64,000 bases of DNA, from contig NZ_JAHKKG010000013.1 in NCBI RefSeq assembly GCF_018829635.1, positions 248,001 through 312,000 on the forward strand. The letters are read 5' to 3'. Position 1 is the stretch's first letter; the number at the start of each line of letters is the position of its first letter. Below, one piece after another: positions 17,813 to 25,223 of this stretch. The stretch is from Paractinoplanes bogorensis (lineage in GTDB: Bacteria; Actinomycetota; Actinomycetes; Mycobacteriales; Micromonosporaceae). The notes below the pieces were generated by a model that saw only the letters and a program-made list of their open reading frames with translations, did not search any database and was not told the origin of the DNA. The position numbers and the translations under genes are program-made.

Positions 17813-18773
17813 CCGTCTCGCCGGGCGCCGGGTGCGGCCGTCTTCGATCTTGTCGGAGGCCCGTACCCGGCCGCTCGCGTCACCCGTAGCCGACGTCGAG
17901 CAGCGTTCACCGGCCCGCCCCGCTTCCGGGCGCCGCCGCCCGAGCAGCTCGCGTCCCACGGCGACCTTGACAGCGTGCTCCGCCGGTCGTTGGTCCGGAT
18001 GCCGGCACGGGGTCGTCACAGGTCTCCCGGGGCTGGGTGCCGCCGACGCGGCAACGCGTGGTTTCGCTCGGGAGTCCGGGCGCCAGATTCGCACAACCTC
18101 GGTATTGCGTTGCCGGCACCGCGCGCTGCGATGTTCGCGAGACCGGCACCGCTCGCGGGTCTTTGTCACCCGATGGTGCCGACGGTCGCTCGTGGTCCCG
18201 TTTACATTGCGAGCAAGCAGCTATTGAGCCTGATTGGGCGCCCGTGCGCGGATCTGCCGATGAGAGTGCACCCGATTTCCATGGCACGATCTCACTACAA
18301 CGCTTTGCCTTTCCCAGTCGCGGCCGGCTTGTCCGCCGCCCGGATGGTGCCGCCGCGTGGCAACCAGACGTCGTCTTTGACGACGAGGCCAGCGGAACTC
18401 GCGGCTGGCGAGTCGACCACTCGTCGGGCGCCCGCACGTATCTGCGGCTTGCGACGAGCGGGAAGGTCCTCGTTCGCGGTGACGACTTGCAGGTTATGGA
18501 CGAGGGGCGGGACCTCATGGTCCCGCCGTCGCCGAGGCCGGCTTGACCGACTTCTGGTTGGTTTGACCCAGCGTTACGTCGGTCGTCAGCCCGCGCACGA
18601 CCTCAGGGCGAGTCACGGCCATCCAGTTCCAGGCGAGGCGGCGCGCATGGTGTCTGGCTCCCTCTCCACCACCGAGGGCGCTTCGCGCCGTAAGCGACTG
18701 TCATAGACCGGCCGCTGTGGACGGCGTCATTACTACGACCCTGAGCGGTCAGGAGTCAAGCGGCGGGCCGTAG
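17813..18773. other. Left part of low-GC island, no confident gene
   Basis: Base composition drops to the right and no frame shows normal codon bias over its length. One plus-strand frame ending at 18546 has a protein-like tail of about 85 residues (GTISLQRFAF, then VVFDDEASGTRGWRVDHSSG, then KVLVRGDDLQVMDEGRD), but no start, domain or ribosome site supports a whole gene, so it may be a fragment. Nothing else recognisable is seen. Confidence 0.5.
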
Positions 18774-18950
18774 GCTTGCGCGCATAGGGCGCATACGCCG
18801 AATCCGTCACCGGCTCGCACGTGCGGCGACTGCGTCAAGGAGGCTTTGCGTCTCAGTCCCAACACTAAGCCTGGAGGGCAGAACGCAAATGACGCTTCGC
18901 AAGTCTCTAATAAAGAGCTAGGACGGGATAGGTGCCAAATTGATATCTGA
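18774..18950 (+). pseudogene. Zinc-ribbon-like protein remnant
   Basis: Reading from just after an in-frame TAG (18771-18773), about 58 codons read ACAHRAHTPN, then ARTCGDCVKEALRLSPNTKP, then NDASQVSNKELGRDRCQIDI to a TGA at 18948. The spacing CAH-R-AH...CGDC resembles a CxxC...CxxC zinc ribbon with one Cys replaced by Arg. There is no start codon and upstream frames are closed, so it looks 5'-truncated. Codons are A/T-rich compared with the neighbourhood. It overlaps the convergent 77-aa gene by 44 bp. The assignment is tentative. Confidence 0.35.
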
Positions 18951-19140
18951 TTCGAGTGCGGTCGTCCGAAAGGTGACCATCGCATTCCTCGCCAATCTCG
19001 GCACTCATGCTTTCCACTGTTTCAGGACTCAAGTCTACCCATTCGCCGTTAGCTCGCGCATCGTACCCTTGCGAGCAAAGCGTTTCGGCAAATTCGTATG
19101 CCATTCCTTCATCGCCGATATCCGCCCGGTAGAGGTCCAT
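18907..19140 (-). CDS. Orphan small protein (77 aa) in low-GC island
   Basis: An acidic 77-aa protein (MDLYRADIGDEGMAYEFAET..., ending YQFGTYPVLALY). The ATG at 19140 is preferred because a GGGAG ribosome site lies 10 nt upstream; a GTG at 19149 would lie almost on top of that site. The pattern looks like a compact alpha/beta fold: helix with AYEFAETLCSQGYDA, then strand-turn EWVDLSPETVESM, then DDRTRIRYQFGTYP. No family is recognised. Codon use is clearly less GC-biased than in the flanking genome, pointing to acquired DNA. It could be a phage or plasmid accessory protein. Confidence 0.6.
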   Translation of the reverse strand: MDLYRADIGDEGMAYEFAETLCSQGYDARANGEWVDLSPETVESMSAEIGEECDGHLSDDRTRIRYQFGTYPVLALY

Positions 19141-19336
19141 GAATGTCACTCCCTAAAGTATTGGCGTTCATGGGCATCGTGGAGTAAGCCTTGCTGAATG
19201 TTGCACAGCCCAAGGTGTTTCGACTCTAGGTCAATGAAACCGTATCGGTCAGCCGTCAGTCAAGGTGCTTAGGCGTAGCCAGCGACGCGCGGGTGAACGT
19301 ACGTACTCAGCGGTGCCGCGGACCAAGCTCAAGGCA

Positions 19337-19513
19337 TCATGATCGTTGTTTGATACGAAGGCGATCAAGCGTCGTTAGCGGCCGGTCGATGGGCTTAATC
19401 CAGGCCTCGATGTGCTCTCGTTTCCAAACCCGCCCCTACGTCAGCTCGAGCAGAAAAACGAAATCCGACCTACTGATCTGCCGCCGTCCGAGCGTGGTAA
19501 AGCGCCGACGCGG
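19337..19513 (-). pseudogene. Broken excisionase/AlpA-type HTH gene
   Basis: Reading leftward from 19513, the frame gives TTLGRRQISRSDFVFLLELT, a TAG stop (19436-19438), then GRVWKREHIEAWIKPIDR to a TGA at 19337. The GRVWKREHIEAWI block after a DF...L-L segment is the wing region of the small helix-turn-helix proteins (AlpA/excisionase/HTH_17 type) that accompany integrative elements. The N-terminal half is frameshifted or lost: an AAGGAGG site (19571-19577) and an ATG (19555-19557) lie upstream but lead into other frames. It marks the island as a decayed mobile element. Confidence 0.45.
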
Positions 19514-20073
19514 TCACACGGTGCAGGCGATAGGCCGGCGCGTCAGCGCGCGCTCATGCCTAAATAAGTGCCTCCTTACTGGGTGGGCTCCCGTTGCTGC
19601 GTACTTGGATAGTTTTTAATACCCTTTATAGTGTTTTGTAGCAAATTATTTAGCCACTCAGGTCGCTTCGGCGGCTAGTTGATCTTCCGGTACGATTTTG
19701 GCGTCGGCTAGCGCTCGCCTGCTGACTCGAGACGGATAGGTTCACGCCGAGCCCTGCCCCGGGCCATCCGTCTCGACCGCCCGCAGTGCGAACTAACACA
19801 AGGCAGACGGGGGCAGGGACGGGGGACCCATTTCCGGTCCTCTCCGCGCCACCCGCTCTGGTGGCGTTTACGGAGAAGGCCTTGGGGTGAAGCCGCCATA
19901 CTCAGCGGCCGGGCAACCTTCCCGCCCGAACCCGACAGCTAACCTCGCAAGCGTGCCGGAAGGAGAAGGGTATGCCTGTATGGTTGCTCGTGCATTGCGA
20001 TTAGCGCCGGGATCTCGCTCGCTACGCGTTGTCAAAAGCGTGGGACTACCCGCTGGGCACTTGGAGTTCTCAA
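19514..20073. other. AT-rich decayed segment of the island
   Basis: No gene is seen. At 19621-19680 only 26 of 60 bases are G or C, far below the flanks. An 11-bp perfect inverted repeat (19727-19737 with 19766-19776) could form a hairpin. At 19972 an ATG with a good AAGGAG site opens a ten-codon frame ending at 20004, which could be a leader peptide for the small membrane gene downstream or a gene truncated by decay. Confidence 0.45.
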
Positions 20074-20412
20074 GTGACGCGGCCGGCGCGCGGGCAAGAC
20101 GTACAGCAGCCGTCCGGAAGTGTCAGCTATGTCGACCGTCTACATCCGGTCTTCAAGCTGGTCTTCTCGAGCGTGCTAGCAATTACTCTGTTGTCGCTAG
20201 TACTTGACCTCTTCCTGGTTCTGCTCATCCAGCAGCCTAGCGATGAAGCCAGAAGCCTAATGGATGCCTGTCTCACTATCGTTAAAACAGGCTTCGGTGC
20301 GGTCGTTGGTCTAGTTGGTGGTAGCGCCACACAAATGATGCAGCAACGGATCGATCATCGTGATGCATCTCGAAGTGGAGCCAAGAACCGGCGAGCTGCC
20401 CCTGGCGGTTAA
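20074..20412 (+). CDS. Small membrane protein, two hydrophobic helices (112 aa)
   Basis: The GTG at 20074 is chosen because GGAG (20063-20066) lies seven bases upstream; a TTG at 20029 would add 15 residues. A charged N-terminus with DRLHPVFKLVF precedes a first helix (FSSVLAITLLSLVLDLFLVLLI), then QQPSDEARSLMDACLTIVKTG and a Gly-rich second helix (FGAVVGLVGGSAT), with a basic tail. The HPVFKL...PSDEARSL...KTGFGAVVGLVGG layout recalls a small actinobacterial membrane family of unknown role. It is the only clearly intact gene of normal appearance in the island, and codon use is low-GC. A terminator follows. Confidence 0.7.
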   Translation: MTRPARGQDVQQPSGSVSYVDRLHPVFKLVFSSVLAITLLSLVLDLFLVLLIQQPSDEARSLMDACLTIVKTGFGAVVGLVGGSATQMMQQRIDHRDASRSGAKNRRAAPGG

Positions 20413-20423
20413 TCCGGGAGATT

Positions 20424-20463
20424 ATTGATGGTGTCGCTCAGATCTTGGGGTGGCACCATCAAT
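20424..20463 (+). terminator. Terminator after small membrane gene
   Basis: Perfect 10-bp inverted repeat ATTGATGGTG (20424-20433) with its complement at 20454-20463 and a 20-nt loop, beginning 12 bp after the stop codon and followed by TAATTAATTCT. Confidence 0.65.
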
Positions 20464-20788
20464 TAATTCTGTGCGCTCCAAGATCGCGGCGTTTCATCGA
20501 TCCTGATTCGGCCAGGTTCTTGGCTCGTGTTCAGCCGGAGTTCGAAGCTCACTCTCTGCTGCATGTGGGGCACGCGCCGGGCTGCCGGACTCGAACCGGC
20601 TCATACTTCGCGGTCGTCAGCACAGGAGTGCTGGTTGCTCTTTTACCCATCCGCCTTTGACCGGCGCCCCGCAACAAGATACTTGCCGACCTGCGCTGAT
20701 GTGAGGGAGCTATCCGGGCGTGCGCTCTCATGCCGCGATCTGTGCACTCGCCCGATGCCAAAAGATCCGCGACGAACCCTGTCACGTC
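20464..20788 (-). other. Gene-free island end with tRNA T-arm-like relic
   Basis: On the minus strand, 20584-20600 reads GCCGGTTCGAGTCCGGC: a perfect 5-bp stem around TTCGAGT, the classical T-arm. Upstream (20624-20639) CAGCA...TGCTG could be an anticodon stem but leaves a six-base loop, and GGGTAAAAGAGC resembles a D-arm. No acceptor stem pairs (the expected partner of AGCCCGG is absent). I read it as a decayed tRNA or a tRNA fragment left by an integrative element, not a working tRNA. Nothing else is seen in this stretch. Confidence 0.3.
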
Positions 20789-20954
20789 TCGTTCCGGCGT
20801 GGCTACTACACCGAAATGGCCTCCGCCCCGCTCGAGATGTTCGGGGGCGAGCCGGATACGGGCGACGGCTGGGAACTGGTGGTCAGCGGCAAGCACTGGT
20901 GGTTCCGGGCGCAGGCCGAGGCGGCCGCAGATGATGCCGCGATGGCCGGCCCGG
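20789..20954 (+). pseudogene. Fragment of a paralogue of the PadR-associated membrane gene
   Basis: About 55 codons read SFRRGYYTEMASAPLEMFGG, then DTGDGWELVVSGKHWWFRAQ. This aligns with residues about 16-66 of the intact gene at 16784 (YRRGHATEMVTTLLEMADD, then RGDAWDLLVSGVRQRFRLP), with clear identity at DNA level too (CTCGAGATG, GTGGTCAGCGGC against CTGGTCAGCGGC). The sequence then runs into the 3' end of the convergent hydrolase. No membrane part remains, so it is a truncated duplicate. It marks the right edge of the low-GC island. Confidence 0.65.
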
Positions 20955-21593
20955 TTAGCCTTTCGTATAGCGGTCGAGCAGAGTTGCCAGGTCCAGCGGG
21001 TGGCTGAGGGCCGGCGTGTGGCCGCCGTCGATTTCGTCGGGGACTGCGGCCAGGCGCTCGCGTGCGACCCGGCGTACGAAGTCCGGTGGTAGCAGCCGAT
21101 CGTCGCGGCACAGCACGACCCGGGTCGGCACGTCGGGCCAGGCCCGCAGGGGTGACGGCTCGCCGAGGCGGGTCTCGGACTGGTCCTTGCCGCGCCGTCG
21201 GGCCTCGTCGGCCAGGGTGGGCGGGACGTCCTGGTAGAACAGCTCGTCGTCGCCGGAGCTGCCGGGCCAGGCGGTGTTCGACCAGAAGTCGACGGGTGAC
21301 TCGCCGGGGGCCGGGATCATCGGGGCGACCAGGACGAGCAGTTCGGCCGGCATGCGTTGGCACACCAGGGGCGCGACGAAGGCGCCGAGCGACTGCCCGA
21401 CCACCACCAGGCCGCGCCGGTCGCCGACCGCCTCGACGACGGTGTCCGTGTACTCCAGCAGGCCGGCCTTGTCGTCGTCGCAGGGCAGGTCGGGTGCGAT
21501 GGTGTCGTGGCCGCGGGCTCGGAGTTCGGCCTCGACCAGATGCCAGTACCAGCCGACGTCGCCGGCGCCGTGGATCAGCGCGAACGTGGCCAT
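20955..21593 (-). CDS. Alpha/beta hydrolase
   Basis: A 212-aa serine hydrolase. ALIHGAG gives the oxyanion-hole HG motif near the N-terminus, VVGQSLGAF is the nucleophile elbow (Ser near residue 80), and IDGGHTPALSHP near the C-terminus carries the catalytic His. The compact length and C-terminal GGH motif match the esterase/methylesterase-like group (salicylate methylesterase type). The start at 21593 is preceded by a GAGGAGG ribosome site. It lies 32 bp downstream of the epoxide hydrolase on the same strand and may be co-transcribed. Substrate unknown. Confidence 0.87.
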   Translation of the reverse strand: MATFALIHGAGDVGWYWHLVEAELRARGHDTIAPDLPCDDDKAGLLEYTDTVVEAVGDRRGLVVVGQSLGAFVAPLVCQRMPAELLVLVAPMIPAPGESPVDFWSNTAWPGSSGDDELFYQDVPPTLADEARRRGKDQSETRLGEPSPLRAWPDVPTRVVLCRDDRLLPPDFVRRVARERLAAVPDEIDGGHTPALSHPLDLATLLDRYTKG

Positions 21594-21625
21594 CCGGCCT
21601 CCTCGGGTCAGTGGCTCGTGTGGAC

Positions 21626-22753
21626 CTAACGCCGGTAGGGGCGGAAGAACTCGCGCAGCTCCTCGGCGTAGATCTCCGGCTCTTCGAACGGCGCGAAATG
21701 GCCCCCCGCCGCCGCCTCGGTGACGTGGACGGTGTTGGCCGTGCGGTCGAGCCACTCGCGCGGCGGCTTGAGGAGGTCGGCGGGGAACAGGGTGAAGCCG
21801 GACGGCACCTCGACGCGGCGTTCGAGCTGGGTGGCAGGGATCGCGGCGTTCGCCCGGTACATGCGCATCGACGAGCCGATCGTGCCGGTCAGCCAGTAGA
21901 TGGTCAGGTTGGTGAGGATCTCGTCCTTGGTGAAGCGCCGCTCGATGTCGCCGTCGCAGTCGCTCCACGCTCGCATCTTCTCGACGATCCACGCGGCCAG
22001 GCCGGCGGGTGAATCGGTCAAGGCGAACGCCGCGGTCTGCGGCTTGGTGCGATGCATTCCCGCGTACGCCCCCTCGCGCGCACCCCAAGCGGCCGCCGCG
22101 GCCAGGTATTCGCGTTCCGGTGGGGTCAACGAGGCGGGATCGCCGGCGAAGAAGGGCACTCCGGCGTCCGTACGGTGCACGGCGGTGACCCGGGACGGGT
22201 GGTCGAGGGCCAGATAGCGGCTCACGTGGCTGCCCAGGTCGCCGCCCGCCGCGCCGAACCGGCGGTAGCCCAGGTCGGTCATCAGCGCGGCCCACAGGTT
22301 GGCCACGTCGATCGAGTCGAGCGGCTGGGCCGGCCGGGCCGAGAACCCGTAGCCGGGCATGTCGGGCACCACCACGTCGAACGCGTCGGCCGGGTCGCCG
22401 CCGTGGCCGCCCGGGTCGGTGAGCAGCGGGATCACCTTGGTGTAGCGCCAGAACGAGTCGGGCCAGCCGTGGCTCAGGATCAGCGGGAACGGGTCGGGGC
22501 CCTGGCCGCGGGCGTGCACGGCGTGGATCCCGTTGCGGCGTACGTGGGGAAAGGTGTCGAGCGCCGCTTCCTGTTTGCGCCAGTCGAAGCCGTCGGCCCA
22601 GTAGGCGACCAGTTCACGCAGGTAGCCGAGGTCGGTGCCCGCTTCCCAGCCCGCGCCCGGGGGCGAGTCGGGCGCGTCGGGCCACCGCGTGGCGCGCAGA
22701 CGGGCGCGCAGGTCGTCGAGCGCGGCAGGGTCGGCCGTGGGAAGCATCGGCAT
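21626..22753 (-). CDS. Epoxide hydrolase (EHN-domain family)
   Basis: A 375-aa alpha/beta hydrolase with the N-terminal EHN region of microsomal-type epoxide hydrolases (LRATRWPDAP, then YLRELVAYWADGFDWRKQEA). LSHGWPDSF is the HGWP oxyanion motif, GAAGGDLGSHVS holds the nucleophilic Asp, and AAGGHFAPFEEPE the catalytic His. It should hydrolyse epoxides to diols in the cytoplasm. TAGGGT (22760-22765) lies six bases before the ATG, indicating leaderless transcription from its own promoter, with the neighbouring hydrolase downstream in the same unit. Confidence 0.9.
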   Translation of the reverse strand: MPMLPTADPAALDDLRARLRATRWPDAPDSPPGAGWEAGTDLGYLRELVAYWADGFDWRKQEAALDTFPHVRRNGIHAVHARGQGPDPFPLILSHGWPDSFWRYTKVIPLLTDPGGHGGDPADAFDVVVPDMPGYGFSARPAQPLDSIDVANLWAALMTDLGYRRFGAAGGDLGSHVSRYLALDHPSRVTAVHRTDAGVPFFAGDPASLTPPEREYLAAAAAWGAREGAYAGMHRTKPQTAAFALTDSPAGLAAWIVEKMRAWSDCDGDIERRFTKDEILTNLTIYWLTGTIGSSMRMYRANAAIPATQLERRVEVPSGFTLFPADLLKPPREWLDRTANTVHVTEAAAGGHFAPFEEPEIYAEELREFFRPYRR

Positions 22754-22828
22754 GCGCCGACCCTAGCGCCGACAGGCCGCCCGGACTGCCCCGGTTCACT
22801 CCACCGAGACATCGAAATGTGTCGAATC

Positions 22829-23563
22829 TCAGGCGATCCGCTCGCCGGCCAGGAACGCCTCGGCCTGCCGGTGCTGGCGGACCGCGCCGATGGCGTGCGC
22901 CCAGCGTGAGATCTCCCGGGCCAGTGCCACCGCGCCCGCCTCGTCGCCGGTGTCACGGTGGAGGACGGCGAGCAGCATCTGCTGCGCGAGCGTGCCCCCG
23001 ACCCGGCCGGTGGCGGCACCGAGGGCGGCGGCCCGTTCCCAGCGTTCCCGGGCCCGGTCGAGGTCGCCGTCGTCGCGGTCGTGGTCGCCCAGGTGGCGCA
23101 GCGCCTCCCAGGTGAGCAGGTCGTCGCCCGCGCTCAGCGCGACCCGGTAGTGCGCGGGGGCGGCGGGCCGGTCGCCGGCCAGGTTGTCCAGGATGAGCCC
23201 GAGCCACATGTGCGCCCAGCCGGCCCGGACCGGGTCCGGAGCGCTGCCGATCAGGCGGCTCGCCCACGGGCGCAGGTCGTCGCCGCTGGTGGAGCGGGAG
23301 AAGACCTGGTCGAAGTAGTCGAGCCGGAGGGCGGCGAACTCGACGTCCCAGGTGCGGCCGCAGATCTTCTCGGCGGCGGCGACCCGGGCGGGCGCTTCGC
23401 GTGATCCCGTACGCATGTCGTGCTCCACCGCGACCTCGGCCGCGGTCAGCGCGATCCGTGGATCGTCCGGGCCGGACGCGTCGAGCAGGCGCAGCGCGGT
23501 CTCGCCGCGGCCGGCCCGCGCGAGCTCGAGGGCGGCGACGGTGATCTCGTCGATGAGTTCCAT
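22829..23563 (-). CDS. TPR-like helical protein
   Basis: A 244-aa soluble protein built of Ala/Leu-rich helical pairs (AALELARAGRGETALRLLDA, WAHMWLGLILDNLAGDRPAA, TWEALRHLGDHDRDDGDLDRARERWERAAAL) in tetratricopeptide style. It has no catalytic motif and is probably a protein-binding scaffold. It is divergently transcribed from a MarR regulator across a 66-bp gap with repeated AAAACTA sites and is therefore a likely target of that regulator. Function unknown. Confidence 0.75.
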   Translation of the reverse strand: MELIDEITVAALELARAGRGETALRLLDASGPDDPRIALTAAEVAVEHDMRTGSREAPARVAAAEKICGRTWDVEFAALRLDYFDQVFSRSTSGDDLRPWASRLIGSAPDPVRAGWAHMWLGLILDNLAGDRPAAPAHYRVALSAGDDLLTWEALRHLGDHDRDDGDLDRARERWERAAALGAATGRVGGTLAQQMLLAVLHRDTGDEAGAVALAREISRWAHAIGAVRQHRQAEAFLAGERIA

Positions 23564-23573
23564 GGCCCGGACG

Positions 23574-23607
23574 GTAGTTATCGGAAAAACTATCCACAAG
23601 AAAACTA
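23574..23607. promoter_or_regulatory. Candidate MarR operator, divergent promoter
   Basis: Two direct AAAACTA sites (23586-23592, 23601-23607) and an opposing TAGTTA half-site (23575-23580) lie in an A/T-rich patch within the 66-bp gap between the TPR-like gene and the MarR gene. Such a patch stands out in this GC-rich sequence and fits a shared operator. Confidence 0.5.
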
Positions 23608-23629
23608 CTTTGGCGCAGGGGTGGGTGGC

Positions 23630-24115
23630 ATGCGGGACACCGCGGACGAGCACGTCGAGGCCTGGGGTGACGAACTGCCGTGGCTCGATCCGGTGCAGGA
23701 GGCCATCATCGTGCGCCTGGCCGTGCTCGGCCGGCACCTCACGCAGGCGCGCCGGGCCGCCCTCGACGCGGGCGGGCTCGAGCACGGCCAGTTCAAGATC
23801 CTGCTGATGCTGCGGCGCGGGCGGCCGCCGTACGAGGCGGGCCCGTCCGAACTGGCCGACCGGCTGGGCCTGACCCGTGGCGCGCTGTCGGCCCGGCTGG
23901 GGCCGCTCGAGGAGGCCGGGCTCATCGAGCGGTCCGGGATGGACGGCGGCGACCGGCGGCGGGTGCGGGTGCGGCTGACCGGGGCCGGGAACGCGGCCTT
24001 CGAACGGCACGCGACCACGGAGAACCGCGGGGAGACGGCGCTCCTGGCCACGCTCACTCCGGCCGAGCGGGACACCCTGGCCGACCTGTTGCGCAAGCTG
24101 GTCCTGTCTAGATGA
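23630..24115 (+). CDS. MarR-family transcriptional regulator
   Basis: A 161-aa winged-helix protein. The helix-turn-helix is PSELADRLGLTRGALSARLGPLEEAGLIER and the wing is MDGGDRRRVRVRLTGAG, both typical of MarR. A long N-terminal helix (VQEAIIVRLAVLGRHLTQARRAALD) and a C-terminal helix provide dimerisation. It probably represses itself and the divergent TPR-like gene through the AAAACTA sites. Its 3' end overlaps the convergent membrane gene by 8 bp. The ATG at 23630 follows a GGGTGGGTGG purine-rich site. Confidence 0.9.
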   Translation: MRDTADEHVEAWGDELPWLDPVQEAIIVRLAVLGRHLTQARRAALDAGGLEHGQFKILLMLRRGRPPYEAGPSELADRLGLTRGALSARLGPLEEAGLIERSGMDGGDRRRVRVRLTGAGNAAFERHATTENRGETALLATLTPAERDTLADLLRKLVLSR

Positions 24116-24548
24116 CGGTGGCCGACCAGATCAGGGTGGCGGCGCCGGTGAAGCAGGCGGCGGTGCGGACGGCGTCGGCCGAACGCAGGCGCCGGTAGGT
24201 GGCGTGGCTGAACCCGTCGCGCTGCAGGCGCAGGTGGGACGGGATGGCCACCGTGACCGTGGCCAGCAGGGCGATAAGGCCGGTGGCGGCGATCAGCGCA
24301 GTGGCCGCGGCGGGGACCTCGCCGGGGCGTACGAGAGGAAATGCGGCGCAGCCCAGGAAGCCGAGGAAAGCGGGCGCGACGATCACGAACGGGATCCGCC
24401 GGTTGTAACGGCGGTGATAGTCCACGAACGAGCCGGCGGGTACGGCGGTGTAGAGCGGATAGCTGACCGCGGTGGTCATCGCCGAGACGCCCGCGAGGTA
24501 GATGGTCAGGACGGTCAGGCCGGTGAGGTAGACGTGGCTGAACTCCAT
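24108..24548 (-). CDS. Four-helix membrane protein
   Basis: A 146-aa protein with hydrophobic segments at about 8-28, 48-68, 76-98 and 125-145 and a cytoplasmic loop with YHRRYNRRIPF. The layout is like small actinobacterial membrane proteins of the DUF1772 type, but I cannot confirm the family. It is divergent from the TetR gene with a near-perfect palindrome between them, so TetR control is likely. The ATG at 24548 has a GAGGA site nine bases upstream. Confidence 0.7.
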   Translation of the reverse strand: MEFSHVYLTGLTVLTIYLAGVSAMTTAVSYPLYTAVPAGSFVDYHRRYNRRIPFVIVAPAFLGFLGCAAFPLVRPGEVPAAATALIAATGLIALLATVTVAIPSHLRLQRDGFSHATYRRLRSADAVRTAACFTGAATLIWSATVI

Positions 24549-24563
24549 GATCGGTGTCCTCAA

Positions 24564-24602
24564 TTTCAATACAGTGTGACTGTAATGAAAGGACCGTAGC
24601 AT
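24564..24602. promoter_or_regulatory. TetR operator and leaderless promoter
   Basis: TTTCAATACAGT (24564-24575), GTG, then ACTGTAATGAAA (24579-24590) is a 27-bp palindrome with one mismatch pair, between divergent membrane-protein and TetR genes. TAGCAT (24597-24602) is six bases before the TetR GTG start and fits a leaderless -10 box. Confidence 0.7.
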
Positions 24603-24608
24603 GAGGCC

Positions 24609-25223
24609 GTGGTTCGGACCTATGACAATGTCGCCCGTCGCGAGCAGGCCTCCCGGCGGCGCACGGCGATCCTCGACGCGTGCCGTGAGCTGCTGGTGAG
24701 CAGCGGATACGCCGGGTTGACGATCAAAGCGGTGGCGGCCGCGGCCGAGGTGTCACCCGAGACGATCTACAAGGCCTTCGGGACCAAACGCGGGCTGGTC
24801 AAGGCCATGTACGACGTGACGCTGGCCGGGGACGACGCGCCCGAGCCGCTGGCCCGCCGTCCCGAGGTCCTCGCCCTCCTCGCCGAGACCGATCCGAGCG
24901 AGAAGATTTTCCGGTACGCCGTGATCGCGCGCGGAATCGGCGAACGGCTGGGCGCCGTGACGGCGGCCCTGGGGTCGGGCGGCCCGGAAGCGGCCGCGAT
25001 CGTGGCCGAGACCGGGCGGGAACGGCTGGCCGGGGCGACCGCCTTCGCCCGACATCTCGCCGAGGGCGGCCACCTGACGCGTGACGTGGACGTGGTCGCC
25101 GACGAAGCCTGGGTGCTGCTCGCGCCCGAGGTCTACCAGGCCGCCACGGCCGGGCGTGGTTGGACGCCCGACCGTTACGAGGACTGGCTGCGGCGGGTGC
25201 TCACCGCGACGTTTCTGGCCTAG
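24609..25223 (+). CDS. TetR-family transcriptional regulator
   Basis: A 204-aa regulator with an N-terminal TetR helix-turn-helix (RRTAILDACRELLVSSGYAG, then AAAAEVSPETIYKAFGTKRGLVKAMYD) and a helical ligand domain. It is probably autoregulated and controls the divergent four-helix membrane protein through the palindrome between them. Translation starts at the GTG right after the -10 box, so the message is likely leaderless. It overlaps the convergent FnIII-CBM2 gene by 4 bp. Confidence 0.9.
   Translation: MVRTYDNVARREQASRRRTAILDACRELLVSSGYAGLTIKAVAAAAEVSPETIYKAFGTKRGLVKAMYDVTLAGDDAPEPLARRPEVLALLAETDPSEKIFRYAVIARGIGERLGAVTAALGSGGPEAAAIVAETGRERLAGATAFARHLAEGGHLTRDVDVVADEAWVLLAPEVYQAATAGRGWTPDRYEDWLRRVLTATFLA

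Noticed and set aside
20584..20660. Functional tRNA gene
   Set aside because: Only the T-arm is convincing; the anticodon loop would have six bases and the acceptor stem does not pair, so it is listed only as a relic.
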